Positions 28,300-36,463 of a stretch of 64,000 nucleotides of DNA are shown one piece after another. The translations under genes and the position numbers were made by a program. Source of the stretch: a bacterium YEK0313 (GTDB taxonomy: Bacteria; Pseudomonadota; Alphaproteobacteria; Rhizobiales; Phreatobacteraceae); the NCBI GenBank assembly GCA_000751295.2, contig CCMO02000001.1, positions 3,872,615-3,936,614 on the forward strand, written 5' to 3'. Position 1 is the first letter of the stretch, and each line of letters starts with the position of its first letter. The notes beneath the pieces are model-generated. The model ran no database searches and was not told the origin of the DNA. It saw only the letters and a program-made list of their open reading frames with translations.

Positions 28300-29619
28300 T
28301 CAGGTCATCAGCTCGACCAGCCAGAGCGCGAGCGCCGGAAAGGCGACGACGAGCGCGAGCCGCACCACGTCGGCGGCGACGAAGGGCAGAACGCCGCGAT
28401 AGGTCGCAAGGATCGGCACATCCTTGGCGATCGCCGAGACGACGAAGACATTGAGGCCGATCGGCGGCGCGGTGAGCCCGATGCCGACCACCATCAGCAC
28501 GAGGATGCCGAACCAGATCGCCACGTCGTCGGAGGGCATGCCGAGCTCGAGCGCGGTCACGATCGGAAAGAAGATCGGCAGGGTGAGCAGGATCATGGCG
28601 AGTTCGTCCATGACGCCGCCGAGGATGATATAGAAGATCAGCAGCGCCACGATCACGCCGTAAGGCGGCAGGCCCGACTGGCTGACCATCTGGGCGGCGA
28701 GCTCCGGCAACTGCGACAGGGCGAGGAAGGCGTTGAACACTTCGGCGCCGAGCAGGATCAGGAAGATCATCGCCGAGGTCTCGGCGGTCTGGATGATCGA
28801 GGCCTTGATCTCGGCCCAGCCGAGCGTGCGCTGCAGCAGCCCCACCGCCAGCATGGCGATGCAGCCGACGGAGGCCCCCTCGGTCGGCGTGAAGACGCCG
28901 CCATAGATGCCGCCGACCACGGTGACGGCGATGACCAGAACCGGCCAGACGCCGACCACGGTGCGCATCCGCTCGGCCCAGCCGACCCGCGGCAGCGCCG
29001 GCCCGGCCTCCGGCCGCAGCCGGACCATCACGGCAATGACGATGCAGTAGAACAGCGCCGCGAGCAGGCCGGGGATCAGCGCCGCCATGAAGAGCTTGGC
29101 GATGTTCTGCTCGGTCGTGATGGCATAGACGACCAGGATCACCGAGGGCGGAATGAGGATGCCGAGCGTTCCGCCGACCGCGATCATGCCGGTCGAGAAG
29201 CCGGCGTCGTAATTGTAGCGCCGGAACTCCGGCAGGGTCGCCCGGCCGAAGGTCGCCGTTGTCGCCACCGACGAGCCGCAGATGGCGCCGAATCCCGTGC
29301 AGGCGCCGATCAGCGCCATGCCGAGCCCGCCGCGCAGATGGCCGAGAAAGGCCGCGGCGGCGCGGAACAGCGCCGTCGACAGACCCGACTTCTCGGCAAG
29401 CGCCCCCATCAGGATGAACAGCGGAATGACCGACAGCGTATAGTTGGCGAACAGGTGGTAGGGCGTGGTCTTCATATAGTTGAGGAAGACCGCGACGCTG
29501 GTGAAATGGATGTAGCCGAGCGAGCCGGCGGTGAGCATGGCGAGGCCGATCGGCATGCGCAGGCCGAGCAGCACCAGCATCCCGGCAAAGCCGAGGACGG
29601 CGACCATCGCGCCGCTCAT
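28300..29619 (-). CDS. dctM: TRAP transporter large permease (DctM type)
   Basis: A 439-residue, highly hydrophobic membrane protein of the normal length for DctM, the sodium-coupled transport subunit of TRAP systems. Glycine-rich segments such as GAICGSSVATTATFG and LIPPSVILVVYAITTEQN are typical of the family. Its ATG overlaps the stop of the small subunit gene by four bases. It is the last gene of dctP-dctQ-dctM. Confidence 0.92.
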   Translation of the reverse strand: MSGAMVAVLGFAGMLVLLGLRMPIGLAMLTAGSLGYIHFTSVAVFLNYMKTTPYHLFANYTLSVIPLFILMGALAEKSGLSTALFRAAAAFLGHLRGGLGMALIGACTGFGAICGSSVATTATFGRATLPEFRRYNYDAGFSTGMIAVGGTLGILIPPSVILVVYAITTEQNIAKLFMAALIPGLLAALFYCIVIAVMVRLRPEAGPALPRVGWAERMRTVVGVWPVLVIAVTVVGGIYGGVFTPTEGASVGCIAMLAVGLLQRTLGWAEIKASIIQTAETSAMIFLILLGAEVFNAFLALSQLPELAAQMVSQSGLPPYGVIVALLIFYIILGGVMDELAMILLTLPIFFPIVTALELGMPSDDVAIWFGILVLMVVGIGLTAPPIGLNVFVVSAIAKDVPILATYRGVLPFVAADVVRLALVVAFPALALWLVELMT

Positions 29620-30128
29620 GACGCAGCCCGGAACAGGCGCCTGAGCGCCGTCAGCGTCGCCAGGACCAGGAACAGGGCCATGGCCGCGGCGGCGGCGATG
29701 GCATAGCCGATGGGAATGGCCAGCACCATCGAGCTCGTATGCGAGGCGATGGCATCATAGGCGCCGAGGCCGAGTCGCCAGGCGATCAGTAGCGCGAAGC
29801 CGGCATAGACGAGGTCCCAGAGCGCATCGAGGCTGCGGTTGAACCAGGCCGGCGCCTTCAGCGTGAAGGTGTCGACGAAGACATTGCCGCGGCCGAGCTG
29901 GCACAGCGGCAGGAAGGAGAAGACGGCAACCGCGGTCGCGATCTGCACCATCTCGAAATCGCCGCTGATGCCGCTCTTGAACAGCCAGCGCATGAGCACC
30001 GAGACCGTCACCATCGCGGCGGTCGCGAGCATCACCATGCCGCCGAACACGGCAAGGCCGCGCGCCAGCCGGTCGATCGGCCCGGCCGCGGCCGGCCGGG
30101 GCCCCTCTCCTGCCGTTTCGCTGGTCAT
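29616..30128 (-). CDS. dctQ: TRAP transporter small permease (DctQ type)
   Basis: A 170-residue protein with four predicted membrane helices (starting near residues 20, 58, 95 and 140), as expected for the DctQ subunit that pairs with DctM. It sits 7 bp after dctP and overlaps dctM by four bases, so the three subunits are probably made together. Confidence 0.9.
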   Translation of the reverse strand: MTSETAGEGPRPAAAGPIDRLARGLAVFGGMVMLATAAMVTVSVLMRWLFKSGISGDFEMVQIATAVAVFSFLPLCQLGRGNVFVDTFTLKAPAWFNRSLDALWDLVYAGFALLIAWRLGLGAYDAIASHTSSMVLAIPIGYAIAAAAAMALFLVLATLTALRRLFRAAS

Positions 30129-30135
30129 CGGCAGG

Positions 30136-31188
30136 TCAAGCCAGCATGTGCTTGGCGACGGCCGCGCGCACGTCGTCGACGATCTTCTGGCCGTCGATAT
30201 TGCGTTCGCGTGCCGCCTTCAGCCAGGCCTCCTCGACCGGCTTCGTTGCCGCCCGCCATTTCGCCGCCTCGTCCTCGGCCAAAAGCGAAATGGTGTTGCG
30301 CGACCGCCCCTTGACCATGTCGGCGACCGAGCGGCCGCGCTCGTCCCACATCTCGCCGGCCATGATGGCGGCGGGCATGCCGGAATTGGCGTCGATCACC
30401 GCCTTGAGGTCGGCCGGCAGGCCGTCATATTTCGGCTTGTTCATCGCCAGGATGAACGAGGCGGTATAGAGCGTCGGCGAGCCCGGAATCTCGGTATGGT
30501 AGCGCACGAGCTCGTGCAGCCTGAGCGAGGGCACCACCTCCCAGGGCACCACCGCGCCGTCGATGACGTTCTGCGAGAGCGCCTCCGGCACCTGCGGGAT
30601 CGGCATGCCGATGGCATTGGCGCCGAGCGCGCGCAGCGCTTCGCCCGCTTGGCGGGTCGGGAAGCGCAGCTTCAGGCCGGCAAGGTCGGCCTGCGTCTTC
30701 ACCGGCTTGTTGGCATGGATCAGGCCGTGATCGTGCGCCCACAGGCACAGCGGCTGAACCTCCGAGAATTCCTTGAGGAAATGGGTCGGCGCGAGTTCGG
30801 CCAGCGCCTTGGAATTGGTCACTGCGCGCTTGCCGGCGATGAACGGCAGTTCGATGGCCTCGATCGCCGGGAAGCGGCCCGGCGTGTTACCGGGCAGCGT
30901 CCAGATGATGTCCGCCACACCGTCGCGGGCCTGATCGTAGAGCTGGGGCGGCGTGCCGCCGAGCTGCATGGCCGGAAAGATGTCGATCTTGATGCGGCCG
31001 CCGGATTCGGTCTCCACCTTGCGCGCCCAGGGCGTCAGGAAGCGCTGATGGGCGTTCGACGCGGGCGGCAGGAAGTGATGCATGCGCAAGGTGACCTGCG
31101 GGCTCTGCCCCCAGGCGGTGCGCAGGGTGGCGGGCGCGGCGACGGTTGCGCCGGCAAGCGCCATCAGGTGGCGGCGGGACAGGGTCAT
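30136..31188 (-). CDS. dctP: TRAP transporter substrate-binding protein (DctP type), Tat-exported
   Basis: A 350-residue periplasmic binding protein. The N-terminus MTLSRRHLMALAGA has a twin-arginine signal, so the start at 31188 is preferred to the longer frame from 31272. The family region with LAGLKLRFPTRQAGEAL contains the arginine that normally pairs with the substrate carboxylate. This points to an organic acid substrate, but the exact one is not readable. The gene is first in the TRAP operon and divergent from an alpha/beta hydrolase. Confidence 0.9.
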   Translation of the reverse strand: MTLSRRHLMALAGATVAAPATLRTAWGQSPQVTLRMHHFLPPASNAHQRFLTPWARKVETESGGRIKIDIFPAMQLGGTPPQLYDQARDGVADIIWTLPGNTPGRFPAIEAIELPFIAGKRAVTNSKALAELAPTHFLKEFSEVQPLCLWAHDHGLIHANKPVKTQADLAGLKLRFPTRQAGEALRALGANAIGMPIPQVPEALSQNVIDGAVVPWEVVPSLRLHELVRYHTEIPGSPTLYTASFILAMNKPKYDGLPADLKAVIDANSGMPAAIMAGEMWDERGRSVADMVKGRSRNTISLLAEDEAAKWRAATKPVEEAWLKAARERNIDGQKIVDDVRAAVAKHMLA

Positions 31189-31450
31189 CGTCTCAAAGAT
31201 CCTCGGCAGGAGTTCCCCCAGAATGGCCGGCTCTTCGGGCCGCGGGGCGCTTCCAGGACGCCTCTTGTCCAATCAGTCACGACGATAGTGATGTTCTCAC
31301 CTGCGACAAGTCCGAATGGTTGGAATTGAGACTAATTTTTGTGATCGCGTTTTCGCAGATGGGAATCCGCAACCAAGGGTCGAATGTCGGCATGACGCGG
31401 TTGTGCCGGATGCCCTAGGATGGCGCGGCATGGCGTGACGCGAGCACCGC
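31189..31450. promoter_or_regulatory. Divergent promoter region, dctP / alpha-beta hydrolase
   Basis: A 262-bp gap between divergent genes, less GC-rich around 31300-31370. It must contain start signals for the TRAP operon and possibly for the hydrolase. No clear operator or riboswitch was recognised. Confidence 0.4.
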
Positions 31451-32305
31451 ATGAGCGATGTGTCAGACGAAACCATGGAGTTTACGGCTCGCGACGGCTT
31501 CAGGCTCCAGGGCAGCATCTTCCATCCGGCCGGGCCGGTCCGGTCGACGGTCGTCGTGCAATCCGGCATGGCGGTCCATCGCCGCTTCTATGCGGCTTTC
31601 GCCCGTCATCTCGCGGGGCGCGGCCGGCGCGTCGTGACCTTCGACTATCGCGGCATCGGCGGCTCGCGACCGGTTCGCCTCAAGGGATTTCCGGCGACCA
31701 TGCTGGACTGGGCCGATCTCGACGCCTGGGGCGTCTGCGCGACAGCTGCAGGAGCCTGGCCCGACGCGCCGCTCCATGTCGTCGGACACAGCTATGGCGG
31801 CCAGGCCTATGGCCTCGCGCCCCATCCGGCAGTCGTCCGCATGGTCGGCATTGCCGCGCAATCCGGCGACATGCGCCTGTTCGACCGGCGGGTGGCCCGC
31901 GAGGTTCGCTGGCTGACGCGCTATGTCGCGCCGGTCGCCATTGCGCTCGTCGGCTACTTTCCGGCCGGCCGGATCGGCGGCGGCGAGGATGTGCCGGCCC
32001 GCGTCTACCGGCAATGGGGCGGCTGGTGCGCGACACCCGGCTACTTTTTCGGAGATCCGGCCGTCCAGGCCCGCGAACGTTTCGCCGAGGTGCGGGCGCC
32101 TGTGCACCTCATCGGCTTCGACGATGACCCCTACGCGCCGCCCGCCGCGGTCAGGGCGCTCGCGGCGCGGTTTCCGGCCGCGCTCGCGAGCGTGGAAATC
32201 ATGCCTGCGACGATCGTCCACCGCGGACGGATCGGCCATTTCGACTGCTTCCGCGCCGGCCTTGCCGAGCCGCTCTGGGCCGAGATCGACCGCCGTCTCG
32301 CATGA
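31451..32305 (+). CDS. Alpha/beta hydrolase
   Basis: A 284-residue cytoplasmic hydrolase. The nucleophile elbow GHSYGG (112-117) places the catalytic serine at 114. A C-terminal His in the IGHFDCFR segment would complete the triad, with Asp in GFDDDPY a possible acid. The early segment VVVQSGMAVHRRFYAAF is characteristic of the serine-hydrolase group often annotated as predicted alpha/beta hydrolases. The substrate is unknown. It is convergent with the RidA gene, six bases apart. Confidence 0.82.
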   Translation: MSDVSDETMEFTARDGFRLQGSIFHPAGPVRSTVVVQSGMAVHRRFYAAFARHLAGRGRRVVTFDYRGIGGSRPVRLKGFPATMLDWADLDAWGVCATAAGAWPDAPLHVVGHSYGGQAYGLAPHPAVVRMVGIAAQSGDMRLFDRRVAREVRWLTRYVAPVAIALVGYFPAGRIGGGEDVPARVYRQWGGWCATPGYFFGDPAVQARERFAEVRAPVHLIGFDDDPYAPPAAVRALAARFPAALASVEIMPATIVHRGRIGHFDCFRAGLAEPLWAEIDRRLA

Positions 32306-32311
32306 GGCGCG

Positions 32312-32695
32312 TCAAGCCACCGCCACCGCCTCGATCTCCAGCAGCCAGGCCTCGTCGAAGATCCCGGTGATGATCACGGTCAGCGCCGGCTGATGGCTGC
32401 CGAGCATTTCGGCCCGGATGGCCCGGTTCTCCTGCGCGAAGCGCCGGTCGGACAGGAAGATCGTCACCTTGGCGAGATTTTCGACCGTCATGTCGGCGGC
32501 GGCGAGCTGGGCGAGGACATTGCGCCAGGCGAGCCGGCACTGCTCCGCGAAGCCCTCGGGGCAGCGGCCTTCCGCGTCGACGGGAATCTGGCCGCTGACA
32601 TAGAGGGTGCGCGTCGCGCCGCTGACGGCGACGGCTTGGGCATAGCCGCCGACCGCGGCCGGCGCGTTCTCGGCATTGATTACCTGGCGCTGCAT
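32312..32695 (-). CDS. RidA family protein (YjgF/YER057c/UK114)
   Basis: A 127-residue protein with the RidA pattern: YVSGQIPVDAEGRC near the start, an AEQCRLAWRNVLAQLAAA helix and a C-terminal EIEAVAVA. RidA proteins remove reactive enamine/imine intermediates. The start at 32695 fits the family length; the frame is open to 32863 inside the dehydratase gene. It lies 11 bp after the altronate-dehydratase-type gene. The usual RidA C-terminal strand carrying the catalytic Arg is not obvious, so it may belong to another Rid subfamily. Confidence 0.82.
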   Translation of the reverse strand: MQRQVINAENAPAAVGGYAQAVAVSGATRTLYVSGQIPVDAEGRCPEGFAEQCRLAWRNVLAQLAAADMTVENLAKVTIFLSDRRFAQENRAIRAEMLGSHQPALTVIITGIFDEAWLLEIEAVAVA

Positions 32696-32706
32696 GGCGT
32701 TCCGCC

Positions 32707-34227
32707 TCACATGGTTGCGCCGATCTGCCAGGGCACGAACTCGTTGTCGCCATAACCCAGCAGTTCGGACTTGGTCTTCTCGCCGGACGCCGTGCGCAGG
32801 ATCAGCTCGAAGATCTCGCGCCCCTTGTCGTCGAGCGAGACACCGTCCAGCACGTCGCCGCAATTGATGTCCATATCATCGATCATGCGCGCATAGATGT
32901 CGGAATTGGTCGCGAGCTTGATCGAGGGCGTCGGCTTGCAGCCATAGGCCGAGCCGCGGCCGGTGGTGAAACACAACATGTTGCAGCCGCCGGCGACCTG
33001 GCCGGTCGCGGCCACCGGATCATAGCCGGGCGTATCCATGTAGACGAAGCCGTTGCGGTCGATCTTCTCGGCATAGCGATAGACCGCGCGCAGCGTCGTC
33101 GAGCCGCCCTTCGCGGCCGCGCCGAGCGATTTCTCGAGGATGGTGGTCAGCCCGCCCGCCTTGTTGCCGGGCGAGGGATTGTTGTCCATCGAGCCTTCGT
33201 GCTTGGTCGTGTACTCCTCCCACCACCTGATGATGGACACGAGCTTCTCGCCGACCTCGCGGCTTTCCGCGCGGCGCGTCAGAAGGTGCTCGGCGCCGTA
33301 GATCTCCGGCGTCTCGGACAGCACCGCCGTGCCGCCATGGGCGACCAGCAGGTCGACGGCCTTGCCGAGCGCGGGGTTGGCGGTGATGCCGGAATAGCCG
33401 TCGGAGCCGCCGCATTGCAGGGCGAGGCACAGTTCGGAAGCCGGCAGCGTCTCGCGCTTCGCCTCATTGACGATGGGCAGCATCTCGCGGATGCGCGCGA
33501 CGCCCGCCTCGATCGACTTGCGGGTGCCCCCGGTCTCCTGGATCGTCATCGACTGGAAATGCGTGCCCGGCTCGATGCCATAGTCCTTCATCAGCCGCGG
33601 GATCTGGAACACCTCGCAGCCGAGGCCGACGATGAGCACGGCGGAAACGTTGGGATTGGTCGCATAGCCCCAGATCGTGCGCTCCAGAATGTCGAAGCCG
33701 AGCCCCTCCCCGGCAATGCCGCAGCCCGTGCCGTGAACCAGCGGAATGACCCCGTCGACATTGGGGAACTCGGCGAGCATGCCGGACCGGTTGACCGCCT
33801 CGGCCATGAACCGCGCGACCGAAGCCGAACAGTTCACCGAGGTGAGGATGGCGATGTAGTTGCGGGTGCCGGCACGGCCCTTGGCGCGACGGAAGCCCTG
33901 GAATGTCGCGCGCTCGGCGAGCGGCAGCATCGCCTCGGGCGCGGCGTCCCGGGCGAAGGCATAGTCCCGGTCGAAGGTCGCGAAATGGCAGTTGTGGCTG
34001 TGCACCCAATCGCCGGGCGCGATCGGCTGCGAGGCGAAGCCGATGATCTGGCCATATTTGACCACCGGCTGGTCCTGCCCGATCGGCCGGGTCGCCATCT
34101 TGTGGCCCTTCATGACCCGCGCGGTCGCGGTGATGCCTTCGACACGCTTGCCGGCGTCGATGAGGTCGACGGCGACGACCACATTGTCGTCGGCCGCGAG
34201 CCGGATGAACCGCGGTTGGGTGGTCAT
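32707..34227 (-). CDS. Altronate/galactarate dehydratase family protein (UxaA type)
   Basis: A 506-residue protein with an N-terminal SAF domain (about 10-90) followed by the dehydratase body with VHGTGCGIAGEG, LGCEVFQIPRLM and ALQCGGSDGYSGITANPALG. These are typical of the UxaA/GarD family, which dehydrates sugar acids. Both domains are in one chain, as in full-length UxaA. The substrate (altronate, galactarate or another acid) cannot be decided. A TRAP system for organic acids lies 1.5 kb away, which fits sugar-acid catabolism. Confidence 0.88.
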   Translation of the reverse strand: MTTQPRFIRLAADDNVVVAVDLIDAGKRVEGITATARVMKGHKMATRPIGQDQPVVKYGQIIGFASQPIAPGDWVHSHNCHFATFDRDYAFARDAAPEAMLPLAERATFQGFRRAKGRAGTRNYIAILTSVNCSASVARFMAEAVNRSGMLAEFPNVDGVIPLVHGTGCGIAGEGLGFDILERTIWGYATNPNVSAVLIVGLGCEVFQIPRLMKDYGIEPGTHFQSMTIQETGGTRKSIEAGVARIREMLPIVNEAKRETLPASELCLALQCGGSDGYSGITANPALGKAVDLLVAHGGTAVLSETPEIYGAEHLLTRRAESREVGEKLVSIIRWWEEYTTKHEGSMDNNPSPGNKAGGLTTILEKSLGAAAKGGSTTLRAVYRYAEKIDRNGFVYMDTPGYDPVAATGQVAGGCNMLCFTTGRGSAYGCKPTPSIKLATNSDIYARMIDDMDINCGDVLDGVSLDDKGREIFELILRTASGEKTKSELLGYGDNEFVPWQIGATM

Positions 34228-34350
34228 GGCGTCTACTCCGAATTCCGGGTGCGGCGGCGCTGCCGCGCCGGCGGTTTTCTTATCATGGCTCCAAACTGGC
34301 CGAGGACAAAGCGCTCGGCTTCTTCCGGCGCCGAATGGCCGCCCATCGTC

Positions 34351-34995
34351 TCAGGAAGAGCTGAGGCCCCCCTTCTCCCTGATGAAGCGGGCAACCGTGT
34401 CGACGCCGTCCTGGGTCTTCAGATTGGTGAAGACGAAGGGGCGCTGGCCGCGCATGCGCCGGCTGTCGCGCTCCATCACGCCGAGATCGGCGCCGACGAG
34501 CGGGGCAAGGTCGGTCTTGTTGATCACCAGAAGATCGGAACGGGTAATGCCCGGGCCGCCCTTGGACGGGATCTTCTCGCCCGCCGCGACGTCGATGACA
34601 TAGATGGTGAGGTCGGCAAGCTCGGGAGAGAAGGTCGCGGCGAGATTGTCGCCGCCCGATTCGATCAGGATCAGGTCGAGCTGCGGAAAGCGCGCCCGCA
34701 TGTCGGCCACCGCCGCAAGGTTGATCGAGGCGTCCTCGCGGATCGCCGTGTGCGGGCAGCCGCCCGTCTCGACCCCCATGATCCGCTCGGTCGGCAGAGC
34801 CCCGGAGCGCATCAGATATTCGGCATCCCACTTGGTGTAGATGTCGTTGGTGATCGCGGCGATCTCGAACGAGCCCTTGAGCGCCTTGCACAGGGCATCC
34901 ATCAGCGCGGTCTTGCCCGAGCCGACCGGCCCGCCGATGCCGACACGCAGCGGACCATGGGGCGAGGATGGCGACGACGTCGTGTTCACCTGCAT
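34351..34995 (-). CDS. ureG: Urease accessory GTPase UreG
   Basis: A 214-residue SIMIBI-class GTPase. The P-loop GPVGSGKT is at 22-29. The nickel-binding Cys-Pro-His segment GGCPHTAIREDASIN and the ESGGDNLAATFSPELAD segment are intact. UreG delivers nickel to urease with UreD, UreF and UreE. It is the last gene of the urease operon, 3 bp after ureF. It lacks the long N-terminal His stretch found in some UreG proteins; in this locus that role is taken by UreE. Confidence 0.96.
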   Translation of the reverse strand: MQVNTTSSPSSPHGPLRVGIGGPVGSGKTALMDALCKALKGSFEIAAITNDIYTKWDAEYLMRSGALPTERIMGVETGGCPHTAIREDASINLAAVADMRARFPQLDLILIESGGDNLAATFSPELADLTIYVIDVAAGEKIPSKGGPGITRSDLLVINKTDLAPLVGADLGVMERDSRRMRGQRPFVFTNLKTQDGVDTVARFIREKGGLSSS

Positions 34996-34998
34996 CGG

Positions 34999-35691
34999 TC
35001 AGCTCCTGAACAGCCGGGTATATTGGGTTTCATGGCGCATGGCGGCGAGATCGGACCGCAGCGCATGGCCGCCGAGCTCGTCGAGCGGCGTCGCCATGGC
35101 CATCGCCGCCGTCGCCTCGACCTGCGGCTCCAGCCTGGCGAGGACCCGCTGGCCGTCGGTCTGGCCGAGCGGGACGAGGCGCACCGCGGCGGAGACGAGA
35201 TTGGCGGTGACCGCGTGCAGGAAGGCGTGCACGCTCAGCGCCTCGCCGATGCCGTGCGCGGCGGTCGCCGCTCCCACCGCAACCGGATAGGCCACGGCGC
35301 CGCTCCAGGCAGAGCGCATGACGCCGAGCCCTTCGGCCGGCCAGGCCGCCTCGGTCGCCAGCATGAAGGCATTGCCCTGGGCGGTCGTCTCCAGGAGCCG
35401 CTCGCGCGCCGGCTGAAAGGCGAGCGCGAGTTCGGCGACCTCCGCCAGCGCCGCGCCGTCGCCCGCGGCGAGCGCGCGATGGGCATGAACCATGAAGGTC
35501 GCGTCGGCGAGCCCCGAACCGGCCTCGAGGACGAGGCCGAGCCAGTCGGCAAGGCCCGCGGCATCCGCGACGTCGCCCGCCTCGACCGCCCATTCCAGGC
35601 CGTGTGAATAGCTGAAGGCGCCGACGGGATAGGACGGCGACATCCAGGCCATGAGCCGATAGAGCGCTGCCGGCGGCAGCGGCTCAGCCAT
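34999..35691 (-). CDS. ureF: Urease accessory protein UreF
   Basis: A 230-residue, mostly helical protein. The family signature MSPSYPVGAFSYSHGLEWAV is near the N-terminus, and YPVAVGAATAAHGI near the middle. UreF bridges UreD and UreG on the apo-urease. The start at 35691 overlaps the ureE stop by eight bases. The frame is open upstream to 35907, but that part is the out-of-frame reading of the ureE histidine tail. Confidence 0.95.
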   Translation of the reverse strand: MAEPLPPAALYRLMAWMSPSYPVGAFSYSHGLEWAVEAGDVADAAGLADWLGLVLEAGSGLADATFMVHAHRALAAGDGAALAEVAELALAFQPARERLLETTAQGNAFMLATEAAWPAEGLGVMRSAWSGAVAYPVAVGAATAAHGIGEALSVHAFLHAVTANLVSAAVRLVPLGQTDGQRVLARLEPQVEATAAMAMATPLDELGGHALRSDLAAMRHETQYTRLFRS

Positions 35692-36367
35692 GCTTGTGGT
35701 CGTGATGGTGATGCCCGTGGCCGCAGCCGCAGGCATCGTCGTGCACGTGCTTGTGCCCGTCGTGCTTCTCGCCGTGCCCGTGCTTGTGACCGTCGCCGTG
35801 CTTGTGGCCATGGTCGTGCTTCTCGCCGTGCTCATGTTTGTGCGCATGGCCGTGACCGTGGTGATCGTGGTCATGGTGATGCCCGTGATCGTGGTGGCCA
35901 TGACCATGATGATGGTCGTGCCCGGTCACGGTGCCGTGGCCATAGGCGCCGCCTTCGGGGTCGAAAGGCGCTTCGATCGGCAGGACCTTGGCGCCGAGCC
36001 CCTTTGCCATCTCCTCGATCACATGGTCGCGGCGGATCCGCAGCTTCGTTCCCATGATCTGCGTCGGCAGGTGCCGATTGCCGAGGTGCCAGGCGACCCG
36101 CACCATGTGTCCGGGATCCTTGGTGCGGATCTCCAGGAGCGGCTCGGCGGCTGCGACCACCAGCACGATCCGGCCGTCCTCGAGCTTGAGCCCGCAATCG
36201 GAGACGAGCGGCACGGCCTCGGCGAGGTCGAGCAGGAAGGCGGTGCCCTCGACGCCTTCCATGGCGAGCCGCCGGCGATGCCGGTCGTCATAGTCGAGCA
36301 CGACGCGGTCGATGACGGCACTGTCGGCAAAGGAACCGGGATCGAGAACTTCGATGGCGCGGATCAT
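35684..36367 (-). CDS. ureE: Urease nickel metallochaperone UreE with very long His-rich tail
   Basis: A 227-residue protein. Residues 1-140 form the usual UreE peptide-binding and metal-binding domains (HLGNRHLPTQIMGTKLRI). Residues about 143-227 are a tail made mainly of His, Gly, Asp and Lys, with about 38 histidines and a CGC motif near the end. UreE brings nickel to urease, and His tails raise metal storage. This tail is far longer than in well-studied UreE proteins. The gene sits between ureC and ureF. Confidence 0.95.
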   Translation of the reverse strand: MIRAIEVLDPGSFADSAVIDRVVLDYDDRHRRRLAMEGVEGTAFLLDLAEAVPLVSDCGLKLEDGRIVLVVAAAEPLLEIRTKDPGHMVRVAWHLGNRHLPTQIMGTKLRIRRDHVIEEMAKGLGAKVLPIEAPFDPEGGAYGHGTVTGHDHHHGHGHHDHGHHHDHDHHGHGHAHKHEHGEKHDHGHKHGDGHKHGHGEKHDGHKHVHDDACGCGHGHHHHDHKHG

Positions 36368-36463
36368 GATGTTTCCCGCTTTACGCCGCGAGGGCTGCTG
36401 TGAGGAGCGACAACGAATAGAGCGCCGCGCCCATCCTGGCTACAGGGCCCTGCGGCGGGCCGG

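Noticed and set aside
33199..35607. An 802-codon plus-strand frame
   Set aside because: Antisense to the UxaA-type gene, ureG and ureF.
35690..36403. A plus-strand frame that looks like a Val/Met-rich membrane protein
   Set aside because: It is the complement of the ureE histidine tail: CAC/CAT codons read as GTG/ATG. No ribosome site or family match.
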